A stretch of DNA of 64,000 nt from Paenibacillus_G sp049942825 (GTDB lineage: Bacteria > Bacillota > Bacilli > Paenibacillales > NBRC-103111). Below the pieces are notes generated by a model. It did not search any database. It was not told the DNA's origin and was given only the letters and a program-made list of their open reading frames with translations. The number at the start of each line of letters is the position of its first letter. Positions within the stretch are counted from its first letter, which is position 1. Both the position numbers and the translations under genes were made by a program. Positions 49,141 through 57,122 of this stretch are shown here, piece after piece. Location of the stretch: contig NZ_CP187970.1 in NCBI RefSeq assembly GCF_049942825.1, positions 8,113,844 through 8,177,843 of the forward strand, given 5' to 3'.

Positions 49141-49326
49141 GTGGGAGAATGGAGCCAGTTTCGCCCCGGCGATCACGCGCCGAATGACGGCGAATATATG
49201 GAGATTGGCGAAGATGCCTTTCATATGGGAATTAACAACCCGAAGATGATCACGCTGAAGAAGGGCGAAAAATTTCCGGAGACCAGCAATCATAACCGCA
49301 AGTGGAAAAAGGTATTCCGCGGCTAA
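49141..49326 (+). CDS. YjzC-family small protein
   Basis: This 61-aa protein reads GEWSQFRPGDHAPNDGEYME, then INNPKMITLKKGEKFP, the pattern of the YjzC family (small soluble proteins of Bacillales, function unknown). The start is GTG 49141, 9 nt after AGGAGG. It is on the plus strand, divergent from rpsF and followed by another small gene. Confidence 0.8.
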   Translation: MGEWSQFRPGDHAPNDGEYMEIGEDAFHMGINNPKMITLKKGEKFPETSNHNRKWKKVFRG

Positions 49327-49415
49327 TCCCGCCCCTTCCCCGTTCGGTGGACTCCGGTCCCCGGACGGCTGGTTTACTTTCATGACGGCAGCGATTGATG
49401 AAAGGAGGCGCAATT

Positions 49416-49667
49416 GTGCGCTACAGATACACGCTGCTCATGACCCTGATCGGTGCAGCCCTGAGTTTGGTTCACTACATCTGGCATGAGAATGATGGGA
49501 TCTACCTGCTTTTCTATTCGCTCAGCGTACCGGCCTGGTTCTACCCTATATTCAAATATACGGATGTAAACCCACTGCTGCTCTACTTGCTCACCATTGC
49601 TTCCTGGGCGCTCATCGGTTATACCATTGACCGCTTTGCCGTATACCGCCGGACGCGCAGCCGGTAA
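49416..49667 (+). CDS. Small membrane protein of unknown function
   Basis: This 83-aa protein has three hydrophobic helices (LLMTLIGAALSLVHYIW; IYLLFYSLSVPAWFYPIF; LLLYLLTIASWALIGYTI) and a basic C-terminus (RFAVYRRTRSR). The start is GTG 49416, because AAAGGAGG is 7 nt before. It ends at a clear terminator (49676-49710). No family is recognised. Confidence 0.65.
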   Translation: MRYRYTLLMTLIGAALSLVHYIWHENDGIYLLFYSLSVPAWFYPIFKYTDVNPLLLYLLTIASWALIGYTIDRFAVYRRTRSR

Positions 49668-49675
49668 TCCGCCAG

Positions 49676-49710
49676 CCCTCCTCATCACACAAAGGAGGGT
49701 TTTATTCTTT
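49676..49710 (+). terminator. Terminator of the small membrane protein gene
   Basis: CCCTCCT (49676-49682) pairs with AGGAGGG (49693-49699), followed by TTTTATTCTTTT. Confidence 0.8.
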
Positions 49711-49739
49711 TCAAGCTGGGGACAGCTCCAGCAATTAAG

Positions 49740-49860
49740 TTATCCACAACCCTGCCTGTGAATTATGTGAATTGTCAGTTTCTTCAGAATATCCACATGT
49801 GAATAAAACCCTTATCCCTTCCGGGTTTCTTCCGTCGTTCCATTCAATAAGTTATCCACA
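49740..49860. other. Gene-free DnaA-box cluster
   Basis: In the 403-bp gap 49668-50070, two perfect TTATCCACA boxes (49740-49748 and 49852-49860) and one TGTGAATAA (49798-49806) are present, with near matches ATATCCACA (49789-49797) and TGTGAATTA (49757-49765). The region is more AT-rich than its surroundings. It is 14 kb from dnaA and looks like a DnaA-binding (titration or control) locus. It may also be a relic of an origin. The rest of the gap has no gene. Confidence 0.6.
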
Positions 49861-49996
49861 ATTCAGACTGCGTTCATCCCTGATTAGGATATAGAATAGT
49901 GGTTCATATTCATATAAACTGAGGGCAACACGTACCTGAACGCTGGGATCCGCTCAAGCCTCGACCTAGTTCCCAGGCTTCATTATAATAGCAACG

Positions 49997-50033
49997 TAAA
50001 AAGGCCTTCTGCATCAAGGATACAGAAGGCCTT
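49997..50033 (-). terminator. Terminator of tRNA-Ser
   Basis: On the minus strand AAGGCCTTCTG pairs with CAGAAGGCCTT (11 bp), followed by TTT. It lies about 40 bp past the tRNA. Confidence 0.8.
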
Positions 50034-50070
50034 GCTATAAACCGCTGGACAGCGTTTCAATTCGAGATGG

Positions 50071-50161
50071 TGGCGGAAAGAGTGGGATTCGAACCCACGC
50101 ACGGCTTGCGCCGCCTAGCTGATTTCGAGTCAGCCCCCTTGGGCCTCTTGGGTACCTTTCC
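50071..50161 (-). tRNA. tRNA-Ser (anticodon CGA)
   Basis: On the minus strand the acceptor stem GGAAAGG pairs with the 3' segment TCTTTCC, and discriminator G and an encoded CCA follow (50071-50074). The anticodon arm CTGACTCGAAATCAG has CGA, which reads UCG. A long variable arm (GGCGGCGCAAGCC), the class II feature of tRNA-Ser, is present, and so is the T-arm GGGTTCGAATCCC. It is 91 nt long. Confidence 0.95.
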
Positions 50162-50320
50162 GCATTTGAAATATCCAAAGGGACAAGTAGTATAATACCA
50201 TACAACCTATCTGCTTTGCAAGCCCCTCACCAAATTTGATATCCTGAGGCGGCTCGAAGCTTACGATTCCCTGCAAGCCATCCCTTTATCCATAGCTGCT
50301 TTGATGCCTTTCCCGTACAA

Positions 50321-50551
50321 TTAATCTTCCGAGATCGAGCCGCTGCTGCTTACGTCGGGCGCCGCAGAACGCAGCACCTTCTTCAGCTTGCTTTCGAATT
50401 TGGGCCGGGGCACAAGTACACTGTGCTTGCAGCCCACACACTTGATCCGGATGTCCATACCCATGCGGATGATTTCCATTTCATTGGTGCCGCAGGGATG
50501 CGGCTTTTTCATCTGCACAATATCGCCGAGTCCGTACTGCTTCTTCTCCAT
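50321..50551 (-). CDS. yyzM: DUF951 family small protein (YyzM)
   Basis: This 76-aa protein begins KKQYGLGDIVQMKKPHPCGT, followed by WxxxR-free IIRMGMDIRIKCVGCKH and the basic SVLVPRPKFESKLKKVL. The two cysteine clusters (HPCGT and CVGCKH) could bind zinc. DUF951 proteins occur next to the mscS-like gene near parAB in Bacillales. The C-terminal tail is Ser-rich and unique. The start overlaps the mscS stop by one base (TAATG). Confidence 0.9.
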   Translation of the reverse strand: MEKKQYGLGDIVQMKKPHPCGTNEMEIIRMGMDIRIKCVGCKHSVLVPRPKFESKLKKVLRSAAPDVSSSGSISED

Positions 50552-51483
50552 TACAACTCCGCCTTTTCGTTTCGATGATACGTTACCACTCGGGGATAAG
50601 GAATCTGGATGCCGCTCGCTTCAAACGCTTTTTTGATCAACGAATAAAGATCGCGCGCAACACCGAACTGGGCATTCGGTTTGCATTCGGCGGTTAAACG
50701 CAGAGTAATCTCGGAGATGCCCATCGTCTGGACACCAAGCACCTGAGGAGCCTTTACAATATCCATACTCTTCTCGTAATAAGCCTCCGCGGTATCCTTG
50801 AGAATTTGAATGGCTTGGTCAATATCCGTTTCGTAAGTGACATTCACATCAACAACGGCCAGGGAGTTGTTCACAGAGAAATTCGTTACTTGGTTGATGG
50901 TTCCGTTCGGGAGGATATGAATTTCCCCGGTCCAGCTTTTGATTCTTGTCACCCGTAGCCCGATCTCTTCCACGGAACCTTTGTAATTCCCGACCTGAAT
51001 GACATCGCCTACCGCAAATTGATCCTCGAAAATAATAAAGAAGCCTGTAATCACATCTTTAACAAGGCTCTGTGCCCCGAAACCTATTGCGAGGCCCAAG
51101 ACACCGGCACCTGCCAAAACGGGGCCTAAATTCACATTGAACTGGCTCAGAATCATAAGGATCAGAATAAAGTTAACCACATAGGTAACGATATTTCTTA
51201 CCAGCTTCCCGATCGTCTCGGTTCTGCGACGGCTGAAATGAATCGGCCCTTTATCCCGCGCCTCCAGCATACCGTCGATAATTTTATCGGCAAGCTTAAT
51301 AACCAGCCTTCCCACAATCAGCAGAATTAGAATCTTCAGAGCCGTAAACAATATCGCCATCCACATGCCGGGATCCGAGACATAATCGACCGTCTTATTC
51401 TGGAACCGGAACCAGGCCTCTTTCCAGCCTTCCGTATCCAGCACTTCCACACTGATTGACTTCCACAATAATGGTGTGTTCAT
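50551..51483 (-). CDS. MscS-type small-conductance mechanosensitive channel
   Basis: This 310-aa channel has three N-terminal membrane helices, including the pore helix segment GPVLAGAGVLGLAIGFGAQS (Gly/Ala-packed TM3), then a beta domain (VGDVIQVGNYKGSVEEIGLR) and an alpha-beta C-terminus. It releases solutes after osmotic downshift. It overlaps yyzM by one base and is part of the same unit. Confidence 0.92.
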   Translation of the reverse strand: MNTPLLWKSISVEVLDTEGWKEAWFRFQNKTVDYVSDPGMWMAILFTALKILILLIVGRLVIKLADKIIDGMLEARDKGPIHFSRRRTETIGKLVRNIVTYVVNFILILMILSQFNVNLGPVLAGAGVLGLAIGFGAQSLVKDVITGFFIIFEDQFAVGDVIQVGNYKGSVEEIGLRVTRIKSWTGEIHILPNGTINQVTNFSVNNSLAVVDVNVTYETDIDQAIQILKDTAEAYYEKSMDIVKAPQVLGVQTMGISEITLRLTAECKPNAQFGVARDLYSLIKKAFEASGIQIPYPRVVTYHRNEKAEL

Positions 51484-51522
51484 TGCCTCTCCACCTTATT
51501 TCACTATCCTTTTATTTCTATT

Positions 51523-51774
51523 CTATACAACTATCGTAACATAGGCGCCTTCTTTCTTACAAAAGATTCCGCGAATTTCTACTTTCTCTTCCTCTATGAT
51601 CTGCAGCACTTGAACCAATGCCTCTTCCGGAAATTCTAGTGATAAGGCACATCCGGCTGTAACCTCTTTGGGCGTCGGACACATATCATTTTCTATGTCG
51701 GCATACTCCAGCAGCATTTCTGCTCTTAATGCCTGCTGTGTCGAGTCGAAAGCCATGAGCAGCAAATCGTCCAC
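51523..51774 (-). CDS. DUF3343 family protein
   Basis: This 83-aa protein carries the DUF3343 pattern: LLLMAFDSTQQALRAEMLLE near the start and CPTPKEVTAGCALSLEF in the middle. Family members are proposed to be small carriers linked to Se/S metabolism, but no role is proven. The neighbouring cysteine desulfurase homolog would fit a sulfur link. It lies 39 bp upstream of the mscS-like gene. Confidence 0.82.
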   Translation of the reverse strand: MDDLLLMAFDSTQQALRAEMLLEYADIENDMCPTPKEVTAGCALSLEFPEEALVQVLQIIEEEKVEIRGIFCKKEGAYVTIVV

Positions 51775-51897
51775 CTCGGGTTTGTTTTTTGGTGATCTAC
51801 GTATAAATCTTCCCTATCAACCGTATACTAGTAACACCTAATTTCGAAGAACAGCCCATCCGTTCTTCACCCAATTCCTCTAGCGGGAGGCCCTTAT

Positions 51898-52512
51898 ATG
51901 AAACTGCCATTTCATAGAGATTCACACAAAGAGAAAGAACCCGACCCCCTTAAGATCATGCACTCAGAGAGCAACTGTATTGAACTGCTCTCTGAACGTC
52001 TGATCGCCTCCCTGCAGCATGTGCCTTCCCAGCAGCCCATCGTTCTGGTTTGTGTCGGAACAGACCGTTCGACAGGAGATGCTCTCGGACCTTTGGTTGG
52101 CTCTCATCTGAGAAGATTGAATGTCGACGGGCTTCATTTATACGGCACGCTTGATCATCCGGTTCATGCCATGAATCTGAATGAAACGCTCAATACGATA
52201 CACCAGCACTATAACAACCCTTTTATCATCGCCATCGATGCATGCCTTGGCCAGCTGACAAGCGTCGGATGCATTCAGGTTGGCCAGGGTCCCGTCAAGC
52301 CGGGTGCAGGGGTCAACAAGGAACTTCCACCTGTAGGTCATATGCATGTCACGGGAATTGTGAATGTCGGCGGCTTTATGGAGTATTTTGTGCTGCAGAA
52401 CACCCGGCTTTCGCTCGTTATGAACATGGCCGAAATTATCGCCAAATCGTTCTACTGTGCCTTGGCGGGCAAACAGCGCTGGTCGTCTACCCCTTTAGCG
52501 AGGATCGAGTGA
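51898..52512 (+). CDS. yyaC: Spore-protease-like protein YyaC
   Basis: This 204-aa protein resembles the GPR/HybD-type fold. Conserved strings are LVCVGTDRSTGDALGPLVGS, the LYGTLDHPVHAMNL and IAIDACLG, and PPVGHMHVTGIVNVGGFMEY. YyaC is conserved in spore formers and lies next to parAB; its gene is forespore-expressed in B. subtilis. The Asp residues that match GPR active-site positions are present (DRSTGD, DACLG). The C-terminus overlaps the convergent DUF4446 gene by 26 bp. Confidence 0.9.
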   Translation: MKLPFHRDSHKEKEPDPLKIMHSESNCIELLSERLIASLQHVPSQQPIVLVCVGTDRSTGDALGPLVGSHLRRLNVDGLHLYGTLDHPVHAMNLNETLNTIHQHYNNPFIIAIDACLGQLTSVGCIQVGQGPVKPGAGVNKELPPVGHMHVTGIVNVGGFMEYFVLQNTRLSLVMNMAEIIAKSFYCALAGKQRWSSTPLARIE

Positions 52513-52981
52513 TCGCTTCTCTCTCTTCAGGTGTCAGTACATATTTAGAAGTGCCACCCTCTATGGGTTTGGCATACAGATAAGTGTTATCCCGGCTGTG
52601 AATTCCACTCAGTACCACTCCGCTTTGGTTATCATCCAGGATAGCTACGGAGAAACTCAAGTCACTTCCTGTTTCTGCAAACGCATTGAATCGGTACACA
52701 CCAACATGGGATTTCATGCTTGTCATCCGCTGACGGATGAGCTTCAGCTCCTGCTCCATAGCATGGGAACGTTCAGCCTGCCCTTCCCACTGATCCTGAA
52801 GGCGGGCTACGATCGTTTCCATATCCATATCGCCCATCCCGCCCATCATCCGGGTGTAGCTTTTACGCAGCTTATTCAATTTTACCCATAAGGCAATCAT
52901 CACAACCAAAAACACAAATACGATAAAGGAAGCCATCAGCAGAACGACTTCTGTCGGTATCTCTAACACTCGCTCTTCCAC
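52487..52981 (-). CDS. DUF4446 family membrane protein
   Basis: This 164-aa protein has one N-terminal transmembrane helix (residues about 12-34), a coiled-coil linker (ERSHAMEQELKLIRQRMTSM) and a C-terminal domain that begins VGVYRFNAFAETGSDLSFSV, the DUF4446 hallmark. These proteins are conserved near parAB, with unknown function. It follows the cysteine desulfurase homolog by 14 bp on the same strand. Confidence 0.88.
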   Translation of the reverse strand: MEERVLEIPTEVVLLMASFIVFVFLVVMIALWVKLNKLRKSYTRMMGGMGDMDMETIVARLQDQWEGQAERSHAMEQELKLIRQRMTSMKSHVGVYRFNAFAETGSDLSFSVAILDDNQSGVVLSGIHSRDNTYLYAKPIEGGTSKYVLTPEEREAITRSSLKG

Positions 52982-52995
52982 TTTCCATCCTCCTG

Positions 52996-54174
52996 CTACT
53001 TTGAACCGATATGCTGCGCGATCTCGCGGACAGCCTGAACAAACCGATCTGCTTCATCCTCGGTTGTGTGACATCCGACGCTGGCTCGTACAGCCCCCCA
53101 CTGGGTCGTGCCGGCGGTTTCATGGGCCAGCGGCGTGCAGTGAAATCCGGCCCTGACAGCGATGCCGAACGATTGATCCAGGATAAAGGCAACTTCCGAG
53201 GAATCCGCATTTGCCAAGGTGAATGACACAAGCCCGGTTCTCTCTTCCCCGGCGGCCGGGCCAAGCAACTGGATCCCCTGGATCTCGCTCAACCCTTGCA
53301 TCATCCGCTGGGTCAGACTCCATTCGGCCGCATAGATCGCTTCGACGGTTTTCTCTTCGATGTATTTCATTCCTTCTATTAATCCGGCGATGCCTACTGT
53401 ATTTTGCGTGCCTGCTTCATACCGGTCGGGCCGCACATTCGGCTGCTCGATGGCTTCCGATTGGCTTCCTGTTCCACCATGAAGCAGCGGCTCCAGGACC
53501 AGATCCGGATGAAGATACAATCCCCCGGTTCCCTGCGGGCCAAGCAGACCTTTGTGACCCGGAAAAGCCAGCATATGTATTCCCATGCGTCCGACGTCAA
53601 TTGGCAGAACCCCAGCAGATTGAGCCGCATCGACGAGCAGCTTGATGCCCTTGTCTTCGCACAGCTGCCCCAGGCTTGCAACAGGAAGAATGCTGCCCAG
53701 CAGGTTCGAACTGTGGCTGCAGACGATGAGCTTCGTATGGCTGCGGACTTCTTCTTTGACGCGGTCCATATTCAAGTTCCCCGCAGCATCCGTTTCCACA
53801 TAGGTAACCTGGACTCCATATCTTCGCTTCACATATTCCAGGGGCCGCCGAACGGAGTTATGTTCTACGGAGGTACAGATCACATGGTCACCTTCCGAGA
53901 GAAAACCCTGAATGGCTTGATTCAAGGCCATTGTCGTATTTAGTGCATACGAGATATCATTCGGATTACGGACACCGAACAATTTGGCCAAGCGTTTTCG
54001 GCCTTCGAATAAGGTACGGCTAGCCTTCACCGCCATACTGTGGCTTCCCCTGCCCGGATTAGCAGCGTACTGCTCCAAGCACTCCTGCATGGCTTGCAGC
54101 ACTTGTGGAGGTTTCGGCCATGAGGATGCGGCATGATCCAGATATATCGTCTCGATCGAACTCACCCCGATCAT
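52996..54174 (-). CDS. Cysteine desulfurase family PLP enzyme
   Basis: This 392-aa class V aminotransferase fold enzyme takes sulfur from cysteine. The PLP-binding Lys208 is in FPGHKGLLG, His104 in VEHNSVRR and Asp182 in VDAAQSAG. A catalytic Cys is present in GFHCTPLAHE (near 347). It belongs to the subgroup found in Bacillales beside parAB (cysteine desulfurase family, SufS/CsdA-like), whose role in Fe-S or thiolation is unknown. The start at ATG 54174 is kept although its ribosome binding site is weak. Confidence 0.88.
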   Translation of the reverse strand: MIGVSSIETIYLDHAASSWPKPPQVLQAMQECLEQYAANPGRGSHSMAVKASRTLFEGRKRLAKLFGVRNPNDISYALNTTMALNQAIQGFLSEGDHVICTSVEHNSVRRPLEYVKRRYGVQVTYVETDAAGNLNMDRVKEEVRSHTKLIVCSHSSNLLGSILPVASLGQLCEDKGIKLLVDAAQSAGVLPIDVGRMGIHMLAFPGHKGLLGPQGTGGLYLHPDLVLEPLLHGGTGSQSEAIEQPNVRPDRYEAGTQNTVGIAGLIEGMKYIEEKTVEAIYAAEWSLTQRMMQGLSEIQGIQLLGPAAGEERTGLVSFTLANADSSEVAFILDQSFGIAVRAGFHCTPLAHETAGTTQWGAVRASVGCHTTEDEADRFVQAVREIAQHIGSK

Positions 54175-54189
54175 ATATTATAGAATTCC

Positions 54190-54248
54190 AAAAAGATAGC
54201 ATCCCTAGTGTGCCTGAGCGCTTCAGGCGTTATCCCGGGGATGCTATC
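54190..54248 (-). terminator. Terminator of parB
   Basis: On the minus strand GATAGCATCCC (54248-54238) pairs with GGGATGCTATC (54205-54195), with an inner GCCTGA/TCAGGC stem and a T run. Confidence 0.7.
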
Positions 54249-54259
54249 CGTTGGCGTTT

Positions 54260-55120
54260 CTAGGACGTTTTGCCCTGCAGCAGTTCCAGCAGACGATCCA
54301 AGTCATCCTTGGAGAAGTAGAGAAGCTCAATCTTACCTTTATTGCTGTTCCCATGTCTTATCTTTACCGTCGTTCGATAAGTTTCACGGAGTGACTCTTC
54401 CAATTCATTGATGTACGGGTCTTTTCGCTTTTGCTTCTGTTTTACTTTTTTGGAGTCAGACTTCTCTTCAAGCTTTTTCACTTCTTCTTCGAGCTCGCGT
54501 ACACTCCATTGTTCTTTGATGGCGGTATCTGCTAATGCCTTCATAACTTTTTTATCCTTAAGGCCAGCAATTGCCTTAGCATGTCCCATGGAAAGTGTTC
54601 CACGTGAAACATAGTTTTTCACTTCTTCCGGAAGCTGAAGCAGTCTCAAGAAGTTGGCGATATGAGAGCGGCTCTTGCCTACTTTAACGGATAGCTCTTC
54701 CTGCGTAAGTGAGAACTGATCGATCAACGCCTGGTAGGCAATCGCGATTTCCATAGCGTTCAGATCTTCCCGCTGTACGTTTTCGATGAGCGCGATTTCC
54801 ATGACCTGCTGATCCGTAAACTTTTTTACTACGGCAGGCACGGTCGCGAGTCCGCATTTCTGAGAAGCTCGGAACCGGCGTTCACCGGCAATGATCTCAT
54901 ACCCCTTAAGAACACTGCGTACGATAATGGGTTGAATGACGCCATGTTCTTTGATTGAATCTGCAAGCTCCTGAATCGTCTCATCATTAAAATTCCGGCG
55001 CGGCTGGTAGGGGTTGGCACGCAGCTGTGCAAGGGGGATTTCAACGACTTTATCATCTTCATTAATACTGAGGGCAGGCAAAAGTGCATCCAATCCTTTT
55101 CCAAGTGGTCTTTTACTCAC
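54260..55120 (-). CDS. parB: Chromosome partitioning protein ParB (Spo0J)
   Basis: This 286-aa CTPase DNA-clamp protein loads at parS and recruits SMC. The N-terminal region has the conserved NPYQPRRNF and GERRFRA (79-85, CTP-binding). The HTH region is LTQEELSVKVGKSRSHIANF (about 137-157). The C-terminal dimer domain is KIELLYFSKDDLDRLLELL. Its ATG overlaps the parA stop (55117-55120). A parS site is inside the gene (54596-54611). Confidence 0.97.
   Translation of the reverse strand: MSKRPLGKGLDALLPALSINEDDKVVEIPLAQLRANPYQPRRNFNDETIQELADSIKEHGVIQPIIVRSVLKGYEIIAGERRFRASQKCGLATVPAVVKKFTDQQVMEIALIENVQREDLNAMEIAIAYQALIDQFSLTQEELSVKVGKSRSHIANFLRLLQLPEEVKNYVSRGTLSMGHAKAIAGLKDKKVMKALADTAIKEQWSVRELEEEVKKLEEKSDSKKVKQKQKRKDPYINELEESLRETYRTTVKIRHGNSNKGKIELLYFSKDDLDRLLELLQGKTS
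54596..54611. promoter_or_regulatory. parS site inside parB
   Basis: TGTTCCACGTGAAACA differs at one position from the consensus TGTTTCACGTGAAACA. In B. subtilis one parS site also lies in spo0J. Confidence 0.95.
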
Positions 55121-55875
55121 AGTGCGATCACTTCCTTTGCAAGCTCCATATACACTTCTGCCCCTTTGGAACGCGGATCATAAGTAATAATGGACTGACC
55201 ATGGCTTGGTGCTTCGCTTAAACGTACATTGCGTGGAATGATGGTCTGATACACCTTCTGCTGGAAGTACTTTTTCACTTCTTCGATAACCTGCATTCCC
55301 AGATTGGTTCGTGCATCAAACATGGTTAGGAGCACCCCTTCAATTTGAAGATGGGTGTTCAGATGCTTCTGAACCAAACGAACGGTGTTGAGCAGCTGGC
55401 TCAAGCCTTCGAGGGCGTAATACTCACATTGAATTGGAATAATGACAGAATCCGCTGCAGTTAAGGAATTCACGGTTAAGATGCCAAGTGAAGGAGGACA
55501 GTCGATGAGAATATAATCGAACATAGGCTTAACAAGCTGAAGTGCTTTCTTGAGGCGAACTTCTCGGGAGATGGTTGGCACCAATTCGATCTCGGCTCCG
55601 GCCAGCTGAATGGTTGCCGGAATAATCTTGAGATTCTCGATGGCCGTATCACACATCGCATCCTTCGGATGAATGTCATTGATAAGCACATCGTAGATGC
55701 AGTAAGCCACATCCGCTTTGTTGACCCCAATTCCGCTTGTTGTGTTACCCTGTGGGTCTATGTCCACCAGCAGCACCTTTTTTCCTAACGATGCCAAGGA
55801 TGCGCCGAGATTGACTGAAGTAGTCGTTTTCCCTACTCCGCCTTTTTGATTCGTTATGGCAATAATTTTAGACAA
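55117..55875 (-). CDS. parA: Chromosome partitioning ATPase ParA (Soj)
   Basis: This 252-aa Walker-type ATPase has the deviant Walker A KGGVGKTT (residues 11-18), Walker B ILIDCPPSLGIL and IIPRNVRLSEAPSHGQS. With ParB it segregates the origin and also controls DnaA in Bacillales. The start codon is TTG (55875), with GAGGTG 7 nt before, which would lower translation. Its stop overlaps the start of parB. Confidence 0.97.
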   Translation of the reverse strand: MSKIIAITNQKGGVGKTTTSVNLGASLASLGKKVLLVDIDPQGNTTSGIGVNKADVAYCIYDVLINDIHPKDAMCDTAIENLKIIPATIQLAGAEIELVPTISREVRLKKALQLVKPMFDYILIDCPPSLGILTVNSLTAADSVIIPIQCEYYALEGLSQLLNTVRLVQKHLNTHLQIEGVLLTMFDARTNLGMQVIEEVKKYFQQKVYQTIIPRNVRLSEAPSHGQSIITYDPRSKGAEVYMELAKEVIAL

Positions 55876-56134
55876 CTAAATTCACCTCAAATAACCAAAC
55901 TGGGTAGGATCTTCAATGATGTTTTATTCTAATCACCTAAACTGAAAGCGTATCAACGGCTGATAATCGACATAAAAAGAAAAATCATCAGAGAGTGTTT
56001 ATCTTGCTCTCCAATGACCGTTTAACACAAGGAGACACAGATATCCCAGCTATTGTGTCTCTGGACGCACCTGCCTAACACCTAGGAGAGACAGGGTTTC
56101 CTTATCTATATACCATGCAACGGGTACTTCTATT
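55876..56134 (-). other. Intergenic region noc-parA
   Basis: 259 bp with no gene. Inverted repeats (GAGACACA, 56032-56039, with TGTGTCTC, 56054-56061) can form a hairpin for the noc transcript, and a weak promoter-like TTGATA/TAGAAT pair precedes parA. Confidence 0.4.
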
Positions 56135-56956
56135 TTATCGTTTTGGTATTCGAATTACAATCTCATAATGATCCTCGTGATCCTGTTCAGTCGTGTTGAT
56201 AGGCAGTCCTGAGGAAGTGACCATATCAACGGATTGACGGATCGTATTCAGCGCCAGCCGGACATCCTTGGAATAGGAGACTCGCTTTGATTTATTTTTA
56301 ACCTTAGCTGCTTCCTTGAAAAAGGCAATACGTGCTTCCGTCTGCTTGACATTTAGTTCCTTTGAAATGATATCGTCCAGAACTTTCAATTGAAGCTCCT
56401 CTTGATCTAACGAAAGCAGAGCACGAGCATGACGTTCGGTAATCTTGCGGTCCATCAAGGCTTGTTTGACCGGTTCACTAAGCTGAAGAAGCCGGATCTT
56501 ATTAGCAATCGTGGATTGACTCTTGCCTAACCGCTGAGCAAGGCTTTCCTGTGTGAGGCTGTGCATATCAATCAGCTGCTGATAAGCAATAGCCTCTTCA
56601 ATAGCGGTCAAGCCTTCACGCTGCAGATTCTCAATCAGCGCAATGGATGCAGCCTGCGAATCATTAAAATCACGAATAATAGCAGGGATGGTCTCGTAAC
56701 CGAGTTTCTTCCCCGCTCTCCAACGCCGCTCGCCTGCGATCAACTCATACTTGTTATTCCGAATGCGGACTACAATCGGTTGAATGAAGCCATGCGTTTT
56801 AATTGTTTGGCATAATTCGTCAATCCGCTCATCGTCAAAAATCGTTCGAGGCTGATAGGGACTGGGAACGATATCATTGACTGGAACATGTTTTACTTCG
56901 TCTGCAGACGATGCCTTTTCAACAAATCCAAACAGCTTTGAGATGTGCTCCTTCAT
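56135..56956 (-). CDS. noc: Nucleoid occlusion protein Noc
   Basis: This 273-aa ParB-like protein binds NBS sites and prevents division over the nucleoid. It has VNDIVPSPYQPRTIF and GERRWRA (residues 75-81, CTPase) and an HTH around LTQESLAQRLGKSQSTIANK. The start is ATG 56956, with GGTGG 8 nt before it; KEHISKLFGFVEK is the usual amphipathic membrane-targeting helix at the N-terminus. An ORF extension to 57112 runs through a parS site and lacks a ribosome binding site. Confidence 0.94.
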   Translation of the reverse strand: MKEHISKLFGFVEKASSADEVKHVPVNDIVPSPYQPRTIFDDERIDELCQTIKTHGFIQPIVVRIRNNKYELIAGERRWRAGKKLGYETIPAIIRDFNDSQAASIALIENLQREGLTAIEEAIAYQQLIDMHSLTQESLAQRLGKSQSTIANKIRLLQLSEPVKQALMDRKITERHARALLSLDQEELQLKVLDDIISKELNVKQTEARIAFFKEAAKVKNKSKRVSYSKDVRLALNTIRQSVDMVTSSGLPINTTEQDHEDHYEIVIRIPKR

Positions 56957-57095
56957 TACGCTAACCACCCGATCTTTTTCACCGATAAGTATCCTGCTTC
57001 TGTAGTAATTCTCCAAAACCAAGCTGAATTCCTGCTTGCTGTATGTACAACTTTGTTGTAGGTTTCTACAATTTGGTGACAGCAATGGGTTTATC

Positions 57096-57111
57096 TGTTC
57101 CACGTGAAACA
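57096..57111. promoter_or_regulatory. parS site upstream of noc
   Basis: TGTTCCACGTGAAACA is identical to the parB-internal site. It lies between rsmG and noc. Confidence 0.95.
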
Positions 57112-57122
57112 AAAAACCGCTG

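Noticed and set aside
56957..57112. N-terminal extension of Noc to the ATG at 57112
   Set aside because: No RBS; its first codons coincide with the parS palindrome and the residues are not conserved in Noc.
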